DNA from: Pseudomonas sp. MRSN 12121
GTDB lineage: Bacteria; Pseudomonadota; Gammaproteobacteria; Pseudomonadales; Pseudomonadaceae
DNA: 64,000 nt
Direction: 5' to 3'
NCBI RefSeq assembly: GCF_000931465.1
Contig: NZ_CP010892.1
Location: 5,045,388 to 5,109,387 of the forward strand
This document shows positions 16,257 to 25,345 of the stretch, piece by piece. Numbering within the stretch: the first letter of the stretch is position 1; every line of letters starts with the position of its first letter. Made by a program: the position numbers and the translations under genes. The notes under the pieces are model-generated. The model worked only from the letters and a program-made list of their open reading frames with translations, had not been told where the DNA came from and ran no database searches.

Positions 16257-16610
16257 CTAGCTTCCTCTGTAGGTCGAATAGCTGTACGGCGAGATCAGCA
16301 GCGGCACGTGGTAATGCTCCTGCTGCGCCGAGATGCCGAAGCGCAGCACCACCACATCGAGAAACGCCGGCTCCGGCAGTTGCACGCCACGGGCGCGGTA
16401 GTAGTCGCCCGCATGGAATTGCAGTTGGTAAACCCCGGTACGGTAGTCGTCGCCTTGCAGCAGCGGCGCATCGCAACGACCGTCGCTGTTGGTCAGGGCA
16501 CTGGCGACAAGCTCCAGGTGCGCCCCTTCGACCCGGTACAACTCGACCTTGATGGCGCTGCCGGGGCAGCCATGCGCGGCGTCCAAAACGTGTGTAGTCA
16601 AACGTCCCAT
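16257..16610 (-). CDS. hiuH: 5-hydroxyisourate hydrolase (transthyretin-like)
   Basis: Hydrolyses 5-hydroxyisourate, the product of urate oxidation, to OHCU. The 117-residue protein has the complete signature: N-terminal GRLTTHVLDAAHGCPG with its catalytic His, central YRTGVYQL…FHAGDYY, and the C-terminal YHVPLLISPYSYSTYRGS. Start ATG 16610 gives the usual family length, though the ribosome site is weak. It is the only gene of the pathway on the minus strand and shares a 418-base regulatory region with puuE. Confidence 0.95.
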   Translation of the reverse strand: MGRLTTHVLDAAHGCPGSAIKVELYRVEGAHLELVASALTNSDGRCDAPLLQGDDYRTGVYQLQFHAGDYYRARGVQLPEPAFLDVVVLRFGISAQQEHYHVPLLISPYSYSTYRGS

Positions 16611-16741
16611 TGATTCTGCGTGCCTGCGCGCTACATGCGCCCAGACCTCGCGCCTCCTGAAGTCAATTGATGAGCAGACCGCACCGTTTCGGAGCATCGA
16701 AGGGTGCGACGAGGATTTTATTAAGACACTTTTAAAAAAAA

Positions 16742-16751
16742 TTGTACACAA
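16742..16751. promoter_or_regulatory. TTGTACACAA, one-mismatch copy of the purine palindrome
   Basis: Lies in an A+T-rich stretch about 130 bases upstream of hiuH, in the hiuH/puuE divergent region. It differs from TTGTATACAA by one base. Confidence 0.5.
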
Positions 16752-16936
16752 TAAAAATCACCGCTTTTCCACAGCTTCCGGCGGGCCACGGCCTACCGGC
16801 GATTCGCGGCGATGTCGCAGGCGCACACGACTTTACATCCATTACCTGACCTATCAGGCAGGTTTCTTGCAGTACCCGGACAAGTGCCTTGCGGATGAAA
16901 AATGCAAAAAAACGGGCTTACAAAGCGCAATAAAAG

Positions 16937-16946
16937 TTGTATACAA
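16937..16946. promoter_or_regulatory. TTGTATACAA palindrome upstream of puuE
   Basis: A perfect palindrome about 83 bases before the puuE start, identical in its 10-bp core to the site before the NCS2 permease (13895-13904). The rest of the 16611-17028 gap also holds a CCTGA-CCTA-TCAGG inverted repeat (16845-16858) and no gene. Confidence 0.65.
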
Positions 16947-17028
16947 TCAGCCCATCGCTGTGACGCCAGCCTGTCCTTCCCCCCAGGCCCCGCCACGCCA
17001 CCGTTATCACGATAGAAGGAAGACTGCA

Positions 17029-17958
17029 GTGAGCGCTGACTACCCACGCGACCTGATCGGTTACGGCTCCAACCCTCCTCACCCTCACTGGCCGGGCAAT
17101 GCCCGCATCGCCCTGTCGTTCGTGCTCAATTACGAAGAAGGCGGCGAGCGCAATATTCTCCACGGCGACAAAGAGTCCGAAGCCTTCCTGTCCGAGATGG
17201 TCGCCGCCCAGCCGCTGCAGGGCGAGCGCAACATGAGCATGGAATCGCTGTACGAGTACGGCAGCCGTGCCGGTGTCTGGCGGATCCTCAAGCTGTTCAA
17301 GGAATTCGACATTCCGCTGACCATCTTCGCCGTCGCCATGGCCGCCCAGCGCCATCCGGACGTGATCCGTGCGATGGTCCAGGCCGGCCATGAAATCTGC
17401 AGCCACGGCTACCGCTGGATCGACTACCAGTACATGGACGAAGCCCAGGAGCGCGAGCACATGCTAGAAGCGATCCGCATCCTCACCGAAATCACCGGCG
17501 AGCGCCCGCTGGGCTGGTACACCGGACGCACGGGGCCCAATACCCGGCGCCTGGTAATGGAGGAAGGCGGTTTCCTCTACGACTGCGACACCTACGACGA
17601 CGACCTGCCCTACTGGGAACCCAACAACCCGACCGGCAAGGCACACCTGGTGATCCCCTACACCCTGGACACCAACGACATGCGCTTCACCCAGGTCCAG
17701 GGCTTCAATCAGGGCGACGATTTCTACCAATACCTCAAGGATGCGTTCGACGTGCTCTACGCCGAAGGCGCCGAGGGCGCGCCGAAGATGCTGTCCATCG
17801 GCCTGCACTGCCGCCTGATCGGTCGCCCGGCGCGCCTGGCCGCGCTGAAGCGCTTCCTCGAATACGCCAAGGGCCACGACCAGGTCTGGTTCGCCCGCCG
17901 CGTGGACATTGCGCGCCACTGGCAGCAGGCCCATCCGTTCCCGGGAGCGTCGAAATGA
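17029..17958 (+). CDS. puuE: Allantoinase PuuE (polysaccharide-deacetylase fold)
   Basis: Hydrolyses allantoin to allantoate using a cytoplasmic NodB/polysaccharide-deacetylase-type fold unrelated to the classic metallo-allantoinase. The 309-residue protein begins SADYPRDLIGYGSNPPHPHWPG and includes LSFVLNYEEGGERNILHGD, the GHEICSHGYRW segment, LGWYTGRTGPNTRRLV and LSIGLHCRLIGRP. This matches Pseudomonas fluorescens PuuE in length and sequence pattern. Start GTG 17029 has AAGGAAG upstream; a long open frame further upstream is spurious. It overlaps uraD by four bases and heads the forward catabolic operon behind a TTGTATACAA site. Confidence 0.96.
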   Translation: MSADYPRDLIGYGSNPPHPHWPGNARIALSFVLNYEEGGERNILHGDKESEAFLSEMVAAQPLQGERNMSMESLYEYGSRAGVWRILKLFKEFDIPLTIFAVAMAAQRHPDVIRAMVQAGHEICSHGYRWIDYQYMDEAQEREHMLEAIRILTEITGERPLGWYTGRTGPNTRRLVMEEGGFLYDCDTYDDDLPYWEPNNPTGKAHLVIPYTLDTNDMRFTQVQGFNQGDDFYQYLKDAFDVLYAEGAEGAPKMLSIGLHCRLIGRPARLAALKRFLEYAKGHDQVWFARRVDIARHWQQAHPFPGASK

Positions 17959-18470
17959 GCACCTTCCAGACCCTGAAACCCTCGACCCTGAGCCGCGACG
18001 CCTTCGTCAAAGCCTTCGCCGATATCTACGAACATTCGCCATGGGTGGCCGAGAAGGCCTTCGAACTGGGCCAGGATCCATCGATCGACGAGATCGAAAC
18101 CCTGCACCAGCGCATGAGCGACATCCTGTTGAGCGCCGATCAGCAAAGCCAGCTGGCCCTGATCAACGCTCACCCGGACCTGGCCGGCAAAGCCGCCGTC
18201 CAGGGGCAGTTGACCGAAGCCAGCACCCATGAACAGGCTGGCGCCGGTATTCACCAATGCACGGCCGAAGAGTTCCAGCGCTTCACCGAGCTGAACGACG
18301 CCTACAAGGCCAAGTTCAAGTTTCCCTTCATCATGGCGGTAAAAGGCAGCAACCGGCATCAGATCCTCGCGGCGTTCGAAACGCGCATTCACAACCCGGT
18401 CGACACCGAGTTCAAATGCGCGCTGGCGGAGATCAACAAGATCGCCCTGTTCCGATTACTGACGCTCTAG
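17955..18470 (+). CDS. uraD: 2-oxo-4-hydroxy-4-carboxy-5-ureidoimidazoline (OHCU) decarboxylase
   Basis: Decarboxylates OHCU to S-allantoin, the step after HiuH. The 171-residue helical protein carries the substrate-site motif NAHPDLAGKAA and the FPFIMAVKGSNR signature, with Glu/Arg residues of the family near the C-terminus. ATG 17955 overlaps the puuE stop (ATGA), indicating translational coupling. Confidence 0.96.
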   Translation: MSTFQTLKPSTLSRDAFVKAFADIYEHSPWVAEKAFELGQDPSIDEIETLHQRMSDILLSADQQSQLALINAHPDLAGKAAVQGQLTEASTHEQAGAGIHQCTAEEFQRFTELNDAYKAKFKFPFIMAVKGSNRHQILAAFETRIHNPVDTEFKCALAEINKIALFRLLTL

Positions 18471-18556
18471 CGAACTGGGCCCACGTACCAACGAATGCAA
18501 CGTACCCGGGGCCCTGCAAGCATCCCAAGCCACTTTATTAAAGGCAGACAAGAAGA

Positions 18557-19552
18557 ATGAAAGCTTACGCCGTACCTTTCGAGAAGTTCGTCAACCTGGC
18601 CGACGCCCGCCTGGGCACCAAGATCATCTCGGTGACCGATGACTGGTTCGCTGACGCCAACCGACTGTTCCAGCCGACCCCGGCCGTATGGAAGGAGGGC
18701 GTATTCGATGACAACGGCAAGTGGATGGACGGCTGGGAATCGCGCCGCAAGCGCTTCGAAGGCTACGACAGCGCGGTGATCCGCCTGGGCGTGCCCGGCC
18801 AGATCAAGGGTGTGGACATCGACACCTCGTTCTTCACCGGCAACTTCCCGCCGTCGGCGTCCCTGGAAGCCTGCTTCCTGGCCGAGGGCGAGCCGAACGA
18901 AAATACCCAGTGGGTGGAAGTGCTGTCGGCCGTCGAGCTGCAAGGCAACAGCCACCACTACCACGAGATCGGCAACGACCAGGCATTCAGCCACCTGCGC
19001 TTCAACATCTACCCGGATGGCGGCGTGGCCCGCCTGCGCGTGTACGGCATTCCCTACCGCGACTGGTCGGCGGTCGGCGACAACGAACAGATCGACCTGG
19101 CCGCCGCGCTCAACGGTGGCCGTGCCCTCGCCTGCTCCGACGAACACTTCGGCCGCATGAGCAACATCCTCAACCCGGGTCGCGGCATCAACATGGGCGA
19201 CGGCTGGGAAACCGCACGCCGCCGCACACCGGGCAACGACTGGGTGATCGTCGCCCTGGGCCACCCGGGCGAAATCGAGAAAATCATCGTCGACACCCTG
19301 CACTTCAAGGGCAACTACCCGGACAGCTGCTCGATCCAGGGCGCCTTCGTCAAGGGCGGCACCGACAGCCAGATCGAAACCCAGTCGCTGTTCTGGCGCG
19401 AGCTGCTGCCGAGCCAGAAGCTGGAAATGCACGCCGAACACACCTTCGCCGAGCAGATCAAGGCCCTGGGCCCGATCACCCATATCCGCCTGAACGTGTT
19501 CCCGGACGGTGGCGTCAGCCGCCTGCGGATCCTGGGCAAGGTCGCTCGCTAA
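18557..19552 (+). CDS. alc: Allantoicase
   Basis: Hydrolyses allantoate to ureidoglycolate and urea. The 331-residue protein shows the internal two-fold repeat expected of allantoicase. DDWFADANRLF…DGWESRRKR…DTSFFTGNFPPSASLEA in the first half corresponds to DEHFGRMSNIL…DGWETARRR…DTLHFKGNYPDSCSIQG in the second. Each half ends in RL(N/F)…PDGGV(A/S)RLR. Start ATG 18557 follows AGAAGA. It is 86 bases after uraD in the same operon. Confidence 0.96.
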   Translation: MKAYAVPFEKFVNLADARLGTKIISVTDDWFADANRLFQPTPAVWKEGVFDDNGKWMDGWESRRKRFEGYDSAVIRLGVPGQIKGVDIDTSFFTGNFPPSASLEACFLAEGEPNENTQWVEVLSAVELQGNSHHYHEIGNDQAFSHLRFNIYPDGGVARLRVYGIPYRDWSAVGDNEQIDLAAALNGGRALACSDEHFGRMSNILNPGRGINMGDGWETARRRTPGNDWVIVALGHPGEIEKIIVDTLHFKGNYPDSCSIQGAFVKGGTDSQIETQSLFWRELLPSQKLEMHAEHTFAEQIKALGPITHIRLNVFPDGGVSRLRILGKVAR

Positions 19553-19561
19553 TGCCGAGCC

Positions 19562-19652
19562 TGTAGGAGCGCAGCTTGCGCGCGATGGCGGTTGTCCAAT
19601 CGACATCTGCTGTCCGGGCTGACGCCATCGCGAGCAAGCTTCGCTCCTACAA
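19562..19652. repeat. REPIN inside the ureide operon
   Basis: TGTAGGAGCGCAGCTTGCG…CGCGAT and ATCGCGAGCAAGCTTCGCTCCTAC are inverted around about 40 bases, filling the gap between alc and allA in the same operon. Confidence 0.85.
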
Positions 19653-19686
19653 AGAACATTCGAATTCACAGATCAAGAAGAACAGC

Positions 19687-20190
19687 ATGCGCACATTGAC
19701 GATTGAACCGCTGACCAAAGAAGCCTTCGCCCCCTTCGGTGACGTGATCGAAACCGACGGCAGCGATCACTTCATGATCAACAACGGTTCGACCATGCGC
19801 TTCCATCGTCTGGCTACCGTGGAAACCGCCACGCCGGACGACAAGGCGATCATCAGCATCTTCCGCGCCGACGCGCTGGACATGCCCTTGACCGTCCGCA
19901 TGCTGGAACGCCATCCGCTGGGCAGCCAGGCTTTCATTCCGCTGCTCGGCAACCCCTTTCTGATCGTGGTCGCGCCACTTGGCGATGCACCTGTATCAGG
20001 CTTGGTCCGCGCCTTTGTCAGTAATGGCAGGCAGGGCATCAATTACCATCGCGGCGTCTGGCACCACCCGGTGCTGACGATCGAAAAGCGGGATGACTTC
20101 CTGGTGGTTGATCGCAGTGGCACAGGCAATAACTGCGATGAGCATTTCTTTGAAGAGGATGAATGTTTGATCCTCGCCCCCCACCAATAA
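19687..20190 (+). CDS. allA: Ureidoglycolate lyase
   Basis: Cleaves ureidoglycolate to glyoxylate and urea, completing the pathway. The 167-residue cupin-like protein starts MRTLTIEPLTKEAFAPFGDVIE and contains MLERHPLGSQAFIPL, GQGINYHRGVWHHPVL (here RQGINYHRGVWHHPVL) and a FFEEDECLIL tail, all typical of AllA. Start ATG 19687 has AAGAAG upstream. The frame extends upstream through the REPIN, which is not coding. Confidence 0.96.
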   Translation: MRTLTIEPLTKEAFAPFGDVIETDGSDHFMINNGSTMRFHRLATVETATPDDKAIISIFRADALDMPLTVRMLERHPLGSQAFIPLLGNPFLIVVAPLGDAPVSGLVRAFVSNGRQGINYHRGVWHHPVLTIEKRDDFLVVDRSGTGNNCDEHFFEEDECLILAPHQ

Positions 20191-20241
20191 GAGAAGGTCT
20201 GATCACTCGACGACAAGGGTGACAGGCGAGAGGTAAAGACT

Positions 20242-21564
20242 GTGGAAGCACATCTGTTGGAATGGCTCAACCTGAGCGTGCGTTGGGTTCACATGATCAC
20301 TGGCGTGGCCTGGATCGGCGCGTCGTTCTACTTCGTCTGGCTGGAAAACAACCTCAATCGCGTCAACCCCCGGGACGGCCTGTCCGGCGATCTCTGGGCG
20401 ATCCACGGTGGCGGTATCTATCACCTGGAGAAATACAAGCTGGCCCCGCCGTCGATGCCGGAGAACCTGCACTGGTTCAAGTGGGAAGCCTACTTCACCT
20501 GGATGTCGGGCATCGCCCTGCTGTGCCTGGTGTTCTACTACAACCCGATGCTCTACCTGGTCGCTCCCGGCAGTGGCCTGACCGGCCCTGAAGGCGTGGC
20601 CATCGGCGTCGGCGCGCTGATCGCCGGCTGGTTCGTCTACGACTTCCTCTGCGACTCGCCCCTGGGCAAGAAACCCGCCCTGCTCGGCTTCATCCTGTTC
20701 GTGCTGCTGATCGCCGCGGCCTATGGCTTCAGCAAGGTGTTCAGCGGTCGCGGGGCCTACTTGCACGTTGGCGCCATCATCGGCACCATCATGGTCGGCA
20801 ACGTGTTCCGCATCATCATGCCGGCCCAGCGCGCACTGGTGGCCGCCATCGCGGAAAACCGCACGCCGGACCCGGCCCTGCCGGCCAAGGGCCTGTTGCG
20901 TTCGCGGCACAACAACTACTTCACCCTGCCCGTGCTGTTCATCATGATCAGCAACCACTTCCCGAGCACCTACGGCAGCCAGTACAACTGGCTGATCCTG
21001 GCCGGGATCGCGGTACTGGCGGTGCTGGTGCGTCACTACTTCAACACCCGCCACGACAGCCACCGGTTCGCCTGGACCCTGCCGGTCGCCGCGCTGGGCA
21101 TGATCTGCCTGGCCTATGTCACCGGCCCGGCGCAGATGTCCAGCGCACCGGACGTGGCCAAGGCCCCGGCGAAGATCGAGTACCAGCCCCTGCCGGAAAC
21201 CGCGCTGGGTGGCGGTGCCAAGCCTGAGACCGCAGCCGCGTCGGCAGCCCCGTCGGAACCCGCCGCACCCGCGGCCGCTCCAGCGCAGGCCGCTGCCCAG
21301 GGCCCGGCCTTCGACAAGGTGCATAACGTGATTCAGGAACGTTGCGCCGTCTGTCATTCGGCCAAGCCCACCAGCCCGCTGTTCAGCGCCGCGCCGGCCG
21401 GCGTGATGTTCGATACCCCGGAGCAGATCAAGCTCCAGGCGCCACGGATCCAGGCCCAGGCCGTCGCCAGCCAGATCATGCCGCTGGGCAACATCACCCA
21501 GATGACCCAGCAGGAACGTGACCTGATCGGTGCCTGGATCAGCCAGGGGGCGCGTACCAACTGA
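20242..21564 (+). CDS. puuD: Membrane-bound cytochrome c urate hydroxylase PuuD
   Basis: Oxidises urate to 5-hydroxyisourate at the inner membrane, replacing soluble uricase. The 440-residue protein has about eight transmembrane helices with several conserved histidines (WVHMITGVAWIG, AIHGGGIYHLEKY). A low-complexity Ala/Pro linker follows at about residues 320-355, then a periplasmic cytochrome c domain with heme motif CAVCH (368-372) and a probable axial Met413 (IMPLGN). Electrons can therefore go to the respiratory chain instead of producing peroxide. Start GTG 20242 follows GAGAGG. Confidence 0.95.
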   Translation: MEAHLLEWLNLSVRWVHMITGVAWIGASFYFVWLENNLNRVNPRDGLSGDLWAIHGGGIYHLEKYKLAPPSMPENLHWFKWEAYFTWMSGIALLCLVFYYNPMLYLVAPGSGLTGPEGVAIGVGALIAGWFVYDFLCDSPLGKKPALLGFILFVLLIAAAYGFSKVFSGRGAYLHVGAIIGTIMVGNVFRIIMPAQRALVAAIAENRTPDPALPAKGLLRSRHNNYFTLPVLFIMISNHFPSTYGSQYNWLILAGIAVLAVLVRHYFNTRHDSHRFAWTLPVAALGMICLAYVTGPAQMSSAPDVAKAPAKIEYQPLPETALGGGAKPETAAASAAPSEPAAPAAAPAQAAAQGPAFDKVHNVIQERCAVCHSAKPTSPLFSAAPAGVMFDTPEQIKLQAPRIQAQAVASQIMPLGNITQMTQQERDLIGAWISQGARTN

Positions 21565-21580
21565 GTTATCGCTGAAAAGC

Positions 21581-21660
21581 ATCGCGGGCAAGTCGGAGCG
21601 CCGCCCGCTCGCGCCTACAGATCATGCAATACCTGTAGGCGCGGGTTTGCTGGCGAGCAA
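21581..21660. repeat. Degenerate REP pair between puuD and the urate permease
   Basis: ATCGCGGGCAAGTCGGAGCG…GCGCCTAC and CTGTAGGCGCGGGTTTGCTGG are inverted and diverged from the core. They fill part of the 180-base gap. Confidence 0.65.
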
Positions 21661-21745
21661 CCGCAACGCGGTTGGCCTGCTGCAAAAGCTGTTCGCAACC
21701 ACACAGCTTTCTAATCACAAGAATAAAAAAGACCCGAGGTGTTGC

Positions 21746-23101
21746 ATGTCCGCGTTAAACGAACCGCGCATCCCCGACGCACCCGCCATTGCACGACTGC
21801 CCCTTTTGCAACTGATCCTGGTCGGTTTGCAGCATGTCCTGCTGATGTATGGAGGTGCCATCGCGGTGCCGCTGATCATTGGACAGGCCGCGGGTCTGAA
21901 TCGTGAAGAAATCGCCTTTCTGATCAATGCCGACCTGCTGGTCGCGGGGATCGCCACTATCGTGCAGTCCTTCGGCATCGGCCCCATGGGTATTCGCATG
22001 CCGGTGATGATGGGTGCCAGCTTTGCCGCCGTGGGCAGCATGGTGGCCATGGCCGGCATGCCCGGCATCGGCCTGCAGGGGATCTTCGGCGCGACCATCG
22101 CCGCCGGCTTCTTCGGCATGCTCATCGCGCCGTTCATGTCGCGGGTGGTGCGCTTCTTCCCGCCACTGGTCACGGGCACCGTGATTACCTCCATCGGCCT
22201 GTCGCTGTTCCCGGTCGCGGTGAACTGGGCGGGCGGCGGCAGCCACAACGCCGAATTCGGCTCCCCTATCTACCTCGGCATCGCCGCGCTGGTGCTGGGC
22301 ACCATCTTGCTGGTGCACCGGTTCATGCGCGGCTTCTGGGTCAACATTTCAGTGCTGATCGGCATGGGCCTGGGCTACGCCCTGTGTGGCCTGATCGGCA
22401 TGGTCGACCTCAGCGGCCTGGCCCAGGCCCCCTGGCTGCAAGTGGTCACGCCGCTGCACTTCGGCATGCCGCAGTTCCACCTGGCGCCGATCCTTTCGAT
22501 GTGCCTGGTGGTGGTGATCATCTTCGTCGAGTCCACCGGGATGTTCCTTGCCCTGGGGAAAATCACCGGCCAGGAAGTCACCCCGCGCATGCTCCGGCGC
22601 GGCCTGCTGTGTGACGCCGGCGCCTCGTTCTTCGCCGGCTTCCTCAATACCTTCACCCACTCCTCGTTCGCTCAGAACATCGGCCTGGTGCAGATGACCG
22701 GCGTGCGTTGCCGCTCGGTGACCATGGTCGCCGGCGGCCTGCTGATCGTCCTCAGCCTGCTGCCCAAGGCCGCCTACCTGGTGGCCTCGATCCCGCCGGC
22801 GGTGCTGGGCGGCGCCGCCATTGCGATGTTCGGCATGGTGGCGGCGACCGGGATCAAGATCCTCCAGGAAACCGACATCGCCGACCGCCGCAATCAACTG
22901 CTGGTGGCGGTGAGCATCGGCATGGGCCTGATCCCGGTGGTCCGGCCGGAGTTCTTCGCCCATCTGCCCTTGTGGATGAGCCCGATCACCCACAGCGGCA
23001 TTGCCATGGCGACGCTCAGCGCCCTGGCCCTGAATCTGTTGTTCAACATCCTTGGTGGCACCGAACGGGCCGCGCATACCGCGCACGCCCATCCCCACTG
23101 A
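21746..23101 (+). CDS. NCS2/NAT urate–xanthine symporter
   Basis: A 451-residue inner-membrane nucleobase:cation symporter of the NAT branch (UacT/XanQ-like). About 14 helices are visible. The NAT signature region reads FAQNIGLVQMTGVRCRSV, and the TM1 histidine lies in LVGLQHVLLMYGGAIAVPLI. Position next to puuD suggests urate as substrate. Start ATG 21746 has GAGGTG upstream; the longer open frame begins inside puuD and is rejected. The C-terminus is His-rich (HTAHAHPH). Confidence 0.92.
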   Translation: MSALNEPRIPDAPAIARLPLLQLILVGLQHVLLMYGGAIAVPLIIGQAAGLNREEIAFLINADLLVAGIATIVQSFGIGPMGIRMPVMMGASFAAVGSMVAMAGMPGIGLQGIFGATIAAGFFGMLIAPFMSRVVRFFPPLVTGTVITSIGLSLFPVAVNWAGGGSHNAEFGSPIYLGIAALVLGTILLVHRFMRGFWVNISVLIGMGLGYALCGLIGMVDLSGLAQAPWLQVVTPLHFGMPQFHLAPILSMCLVVVIIFVESTGMFLALGKITGQEVTPRMLRRGLLCDAGASFFAGFLNTFTHSSFAQNIGLVQMTGVRCRSVTMVAGGLLIVLSLLPKAAYLVASIPPAVLGGAAIAMFGMVAATGIKILQETDIADRRNQLLVAVSIGMGLIPVVRPEFFAHLPLWMSPITHSGIAMATLSALALNLLFNILGGTERAAHTAHAHPH

Positions 23102-23246
23102 AACCTGCACGGGGCAGCCACACGCTCGCCTCCGCTTGACCGTCGATACCCGAAGTACACGCACGACAGGCAGACCCGGCAACACGCCCGGGCGCAGTCG
23201 GCGGCTGCCTGCGCCTTGACAATAAAAACAAACAGGGAGCAACACG

Positions 23247-24032
23247 ATGAGACATGCCCACATGCGCCTGCTGCTCAGTGGCGGCCTGCTGGCGACGACC
23301 CAGGCCATGGCTGGCGATCTGCTGCTGTGGCAGACCAACAGCCTGACGTACCTGTACGGCAAGAATTTCGCGATCAACCCGTCGATCCAGCAGACGGTGA
23401 CGTTCGAGCACGCCAACAAATGGAAATACGGCGACACCTTCCTGTTCGTCGACAAGATCTTCTACAACGGCAAGGAAGACCGTAACAAAGGCCCCCACGC
23501 CTTCTACGGCGAATTCAGCCCGCGGCTGTCGTTCGGCAAGATCCTCGACCGCCCGCTGACCCTCGGGCCGGTCAAGGACGTCTTGCTGGCCATGACCTAC
23601 GAATATGGCGAGGGCGACAGCGAAGCCTACCTGATCGGCCCCGGCTTCGACCTCGCGGTCCTGGGCTTCAACTATTTCACCCTGAATTTCTATCGTCGGC
23701 AGACCGAGGGGCCGCGTCCCGGCGACGGGGTCTGGCAGATCACGCCTTCCTGGTCCTACAGCATCCCGCTGGGGCGCTCCAACCTGTTGATCGACGGCTA
23801 CCTGGACTGGGTAGTGGACAACGACCGCAACGAACGCGGCACCTATCACGCCAACCTGCATATCAACCCGCAGATCAAATATGACCTGGGCAAGGCACTG
23901 AGCCTGGGCGACAAGCAGCTGTACGTCGGCCTTGAATACAGCTACTGGAAAGACAAGTACGGCATCCCGCACAGCGCCAACCTGGACACCAACCAGAACA
24001 CCGCCAGCCTGCTGGTGAAGGTGCATTTCTAG
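23247..24032 (+). CDS. Tsx/OmpK-family outer membrane channel, copy 1
   Basis: A 261-residue outer-membrane beta-barrel of the nucleoside-specific channel family. The signal peptide ends near Met-Ala-Gly (LLSGGLLATTQAMAG). Alternating hydrophobic strands and a final …TASLLVKVHF with C-terminal phenylalanine are typical of outer-membrane insertion. Characteristic segments are NSLTYLYGKNFAINP and YLIGPGFDL. It probably passes urate, allantoin or nucleosides to the adjacent urate symporter. Start ATG 23247 has AGGGAG nine bases upstream. Confidence 0.9.
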   Translation: MRHAHMRLLLSGGLLATTQAMAGDLLLWQTNSLTYLYGKNFAINPSIQQTVTFEHANKWKYGDTFLFVDKIFYNGKEDRNKGPHAFYGEFSPRLSFGKILDRPLTLGPVKDVLLAMTYEYGEGDSEAYLIGPGFDLAVLGFNYFTLNFYRRQTEGPRPGDGVWQITPSWSYSIPLGRSNLLIDGYLDWVVDNDRNERGTYHANLHINPQIKYDLGKALSLGDKQLYVGLEYSYWKDKYGIPHSANLDTNQNTASLLVKVHF

Positions 24033-24417
24033 GATGGCTCGCCAGCCCCTCCCTAAATTGTTGCAAGTGCACTGTTGCAGGGCACTTGAGCAAGGCCGTG
24101 GGAGCCAGTATTCTCCGCGGCCGCCCGAATCCGGTGAAAAAAAAAGCCCGGATTTAAAACCTGACCAGAGAGCCAACTTATCCCGGCCTCCGGAAAGTCC
24201 CAAGGCGTACCGATTTAAACCGAATCAACTCTCGGGCGACTGTATTCGTACAGCCGCGCGGGAGTTTTTGCGCTTTTTTTTCGCCTTGGCTCAGCTCTTG
24301 CTAAAAGCAACAAAGCTGACCGAACGGATGATTTTTCAGCCATTGAAAGGTGCCACACCAGAGCACCGGCTTTTAAAAGAAAAAACGTGGAACCACTTAC
24401 TTTTTGGGAGCAACCGA
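24033..24417. other. Long gap between the tandem porin genes
   Basis: No gene found. It contains an A9 run (about 24137-24145) and a small CTGTA-TTCG-TACAG hairpin (24240-24253) followed by T-rich sequence. That would fit a weak terminator for porin 1 and an independent promoter for porin 2. No copy of the TTGTATACAA operator is present. Confidence 0.5.
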
Positions 24418-25203
24418 ATGAACCGCACCTGTAAAGGCCTGATGCTGGCCGGGTCCTTGCTGGCCGGGGCCCAGGCCACCGCCGGCGACTTGCTGCAATG
24501 GCAGAACAACAGCCTGACTTACCTCTACGGCAAAGACTTCGCGATCAACCCGGAAATTCAACAGACCGTCACTTTCGAACATGCCGATGCCTGGAAGTAC
24601 GGTGACAACTTCCTGTTTATCGACAAGATCTTCTACAACGGCAAAAAAGACGGCAACGTCGGCCCGAACACCTATTACGGCGAGTTCAGCCCGCGTCTTT
24701 CTTTCGGCAAGATCTTCGATCGGAAGTTGGAGTTCGGCCCGATCAAGGACGTCTTGCTGGCCATGACTTACGAGTTCGGCGAAGGCGATAACGAGTCCTA
24801 CCTGATCGGCCCGGGCTTCGACCTGGCCATCCCCGGTTTCGATTACTTCCAGCTGAACTTCTACAACCGCCAGACCGAAGGCAGCCGCGCTGGCGACAAT
24901 GTCTGGCAGATCACCCCGGTCTGGTCCTACACCATTCCCGTGGGCCGCTCGGACATCCTGATCGACGGTTTCATCGACTGGGTGGTAGACAACGACAAGA
25001 ACGCCCGCGGCGAGTACCACGCCAACCTGCACATCAACCCGCAGATCAAGTACGACCTGGGCAAGGCGCTGAAGCTCGGCGACAAGCAGTTGTATGTCGG
25101 TATCGAGTACGACTACTGGAAGAACAAGTACGGGGTCAAGGACACCCCCTATTTCGACACCGACCAGAACACCGCCAGCCTGCTGCTCAAGTACCACTTC
25201 TGA
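24418..25203 (+). CDS. Tsx/OmpK-family outer membrane channel, copy 2
   Basis: A 261-residue paralogue of the preceding gene, identical in length and similar along its whole length (for example GDLLxWQxNSLTYLYGK, YGEFSPRLSFGKI, DWVVDN, HANLHINPQIKYDLGKAL). Signal peptide: MNRTCKGLMLAGSLLAGAQATAG. It ends …LLLKYHF with the terminal Phe. Start ATG 24418 has GGGAG eight bases upstream. The pair looks like a local duplication that has diverged; the 385-base gap suggests separate regulation and perhaps a different permeant. Confidence 0.9.
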   Translation: MNRTCKGLMLAGSLLAGAQATAGDLLQWQNNSLTYLYGKDFAINPEIQQTVTFEHADAWKYGDNFLFIDKIFYNGKKDGNVGPNTYYGEFSPRLSFGKIFDRKLEFGPIKDVLLAMTYEFGEGDNESYLIGPGFDLAIPGFDYFQLNFYNRQTEGSRAGDNVWQITPVWSYTIPVGRSDILIDGFIDWVVDNDKNARGEYHANLHINPQIKYDLGKALKLGDKQLYVGIEYDYWKNKYGVKDTPYFDTDQNTASLLLKYHF

Positions 25204-25345
25204 TGCGGCAAGGTCTGCTCCCGCGCTGACTGCGGGAGCGGATCGCATCGAAAATTCCGATAACAACCCGCCGATATTCGCAACCATCGATCAGTTGATC
25301 CGGCATAGCATGTCGCTCATTCCCACCTGATCAGGAGTTGCATCG

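Noticed and set aside
16489..17028. N-terminal extension of puuE across the regulatory gap
   Set aside because: The frame is open by chance; it crosses both palindromes and lacks a ribosome site, whereas GTG 17029 has AAGGAAG and gives the known PuuE N-terminus.
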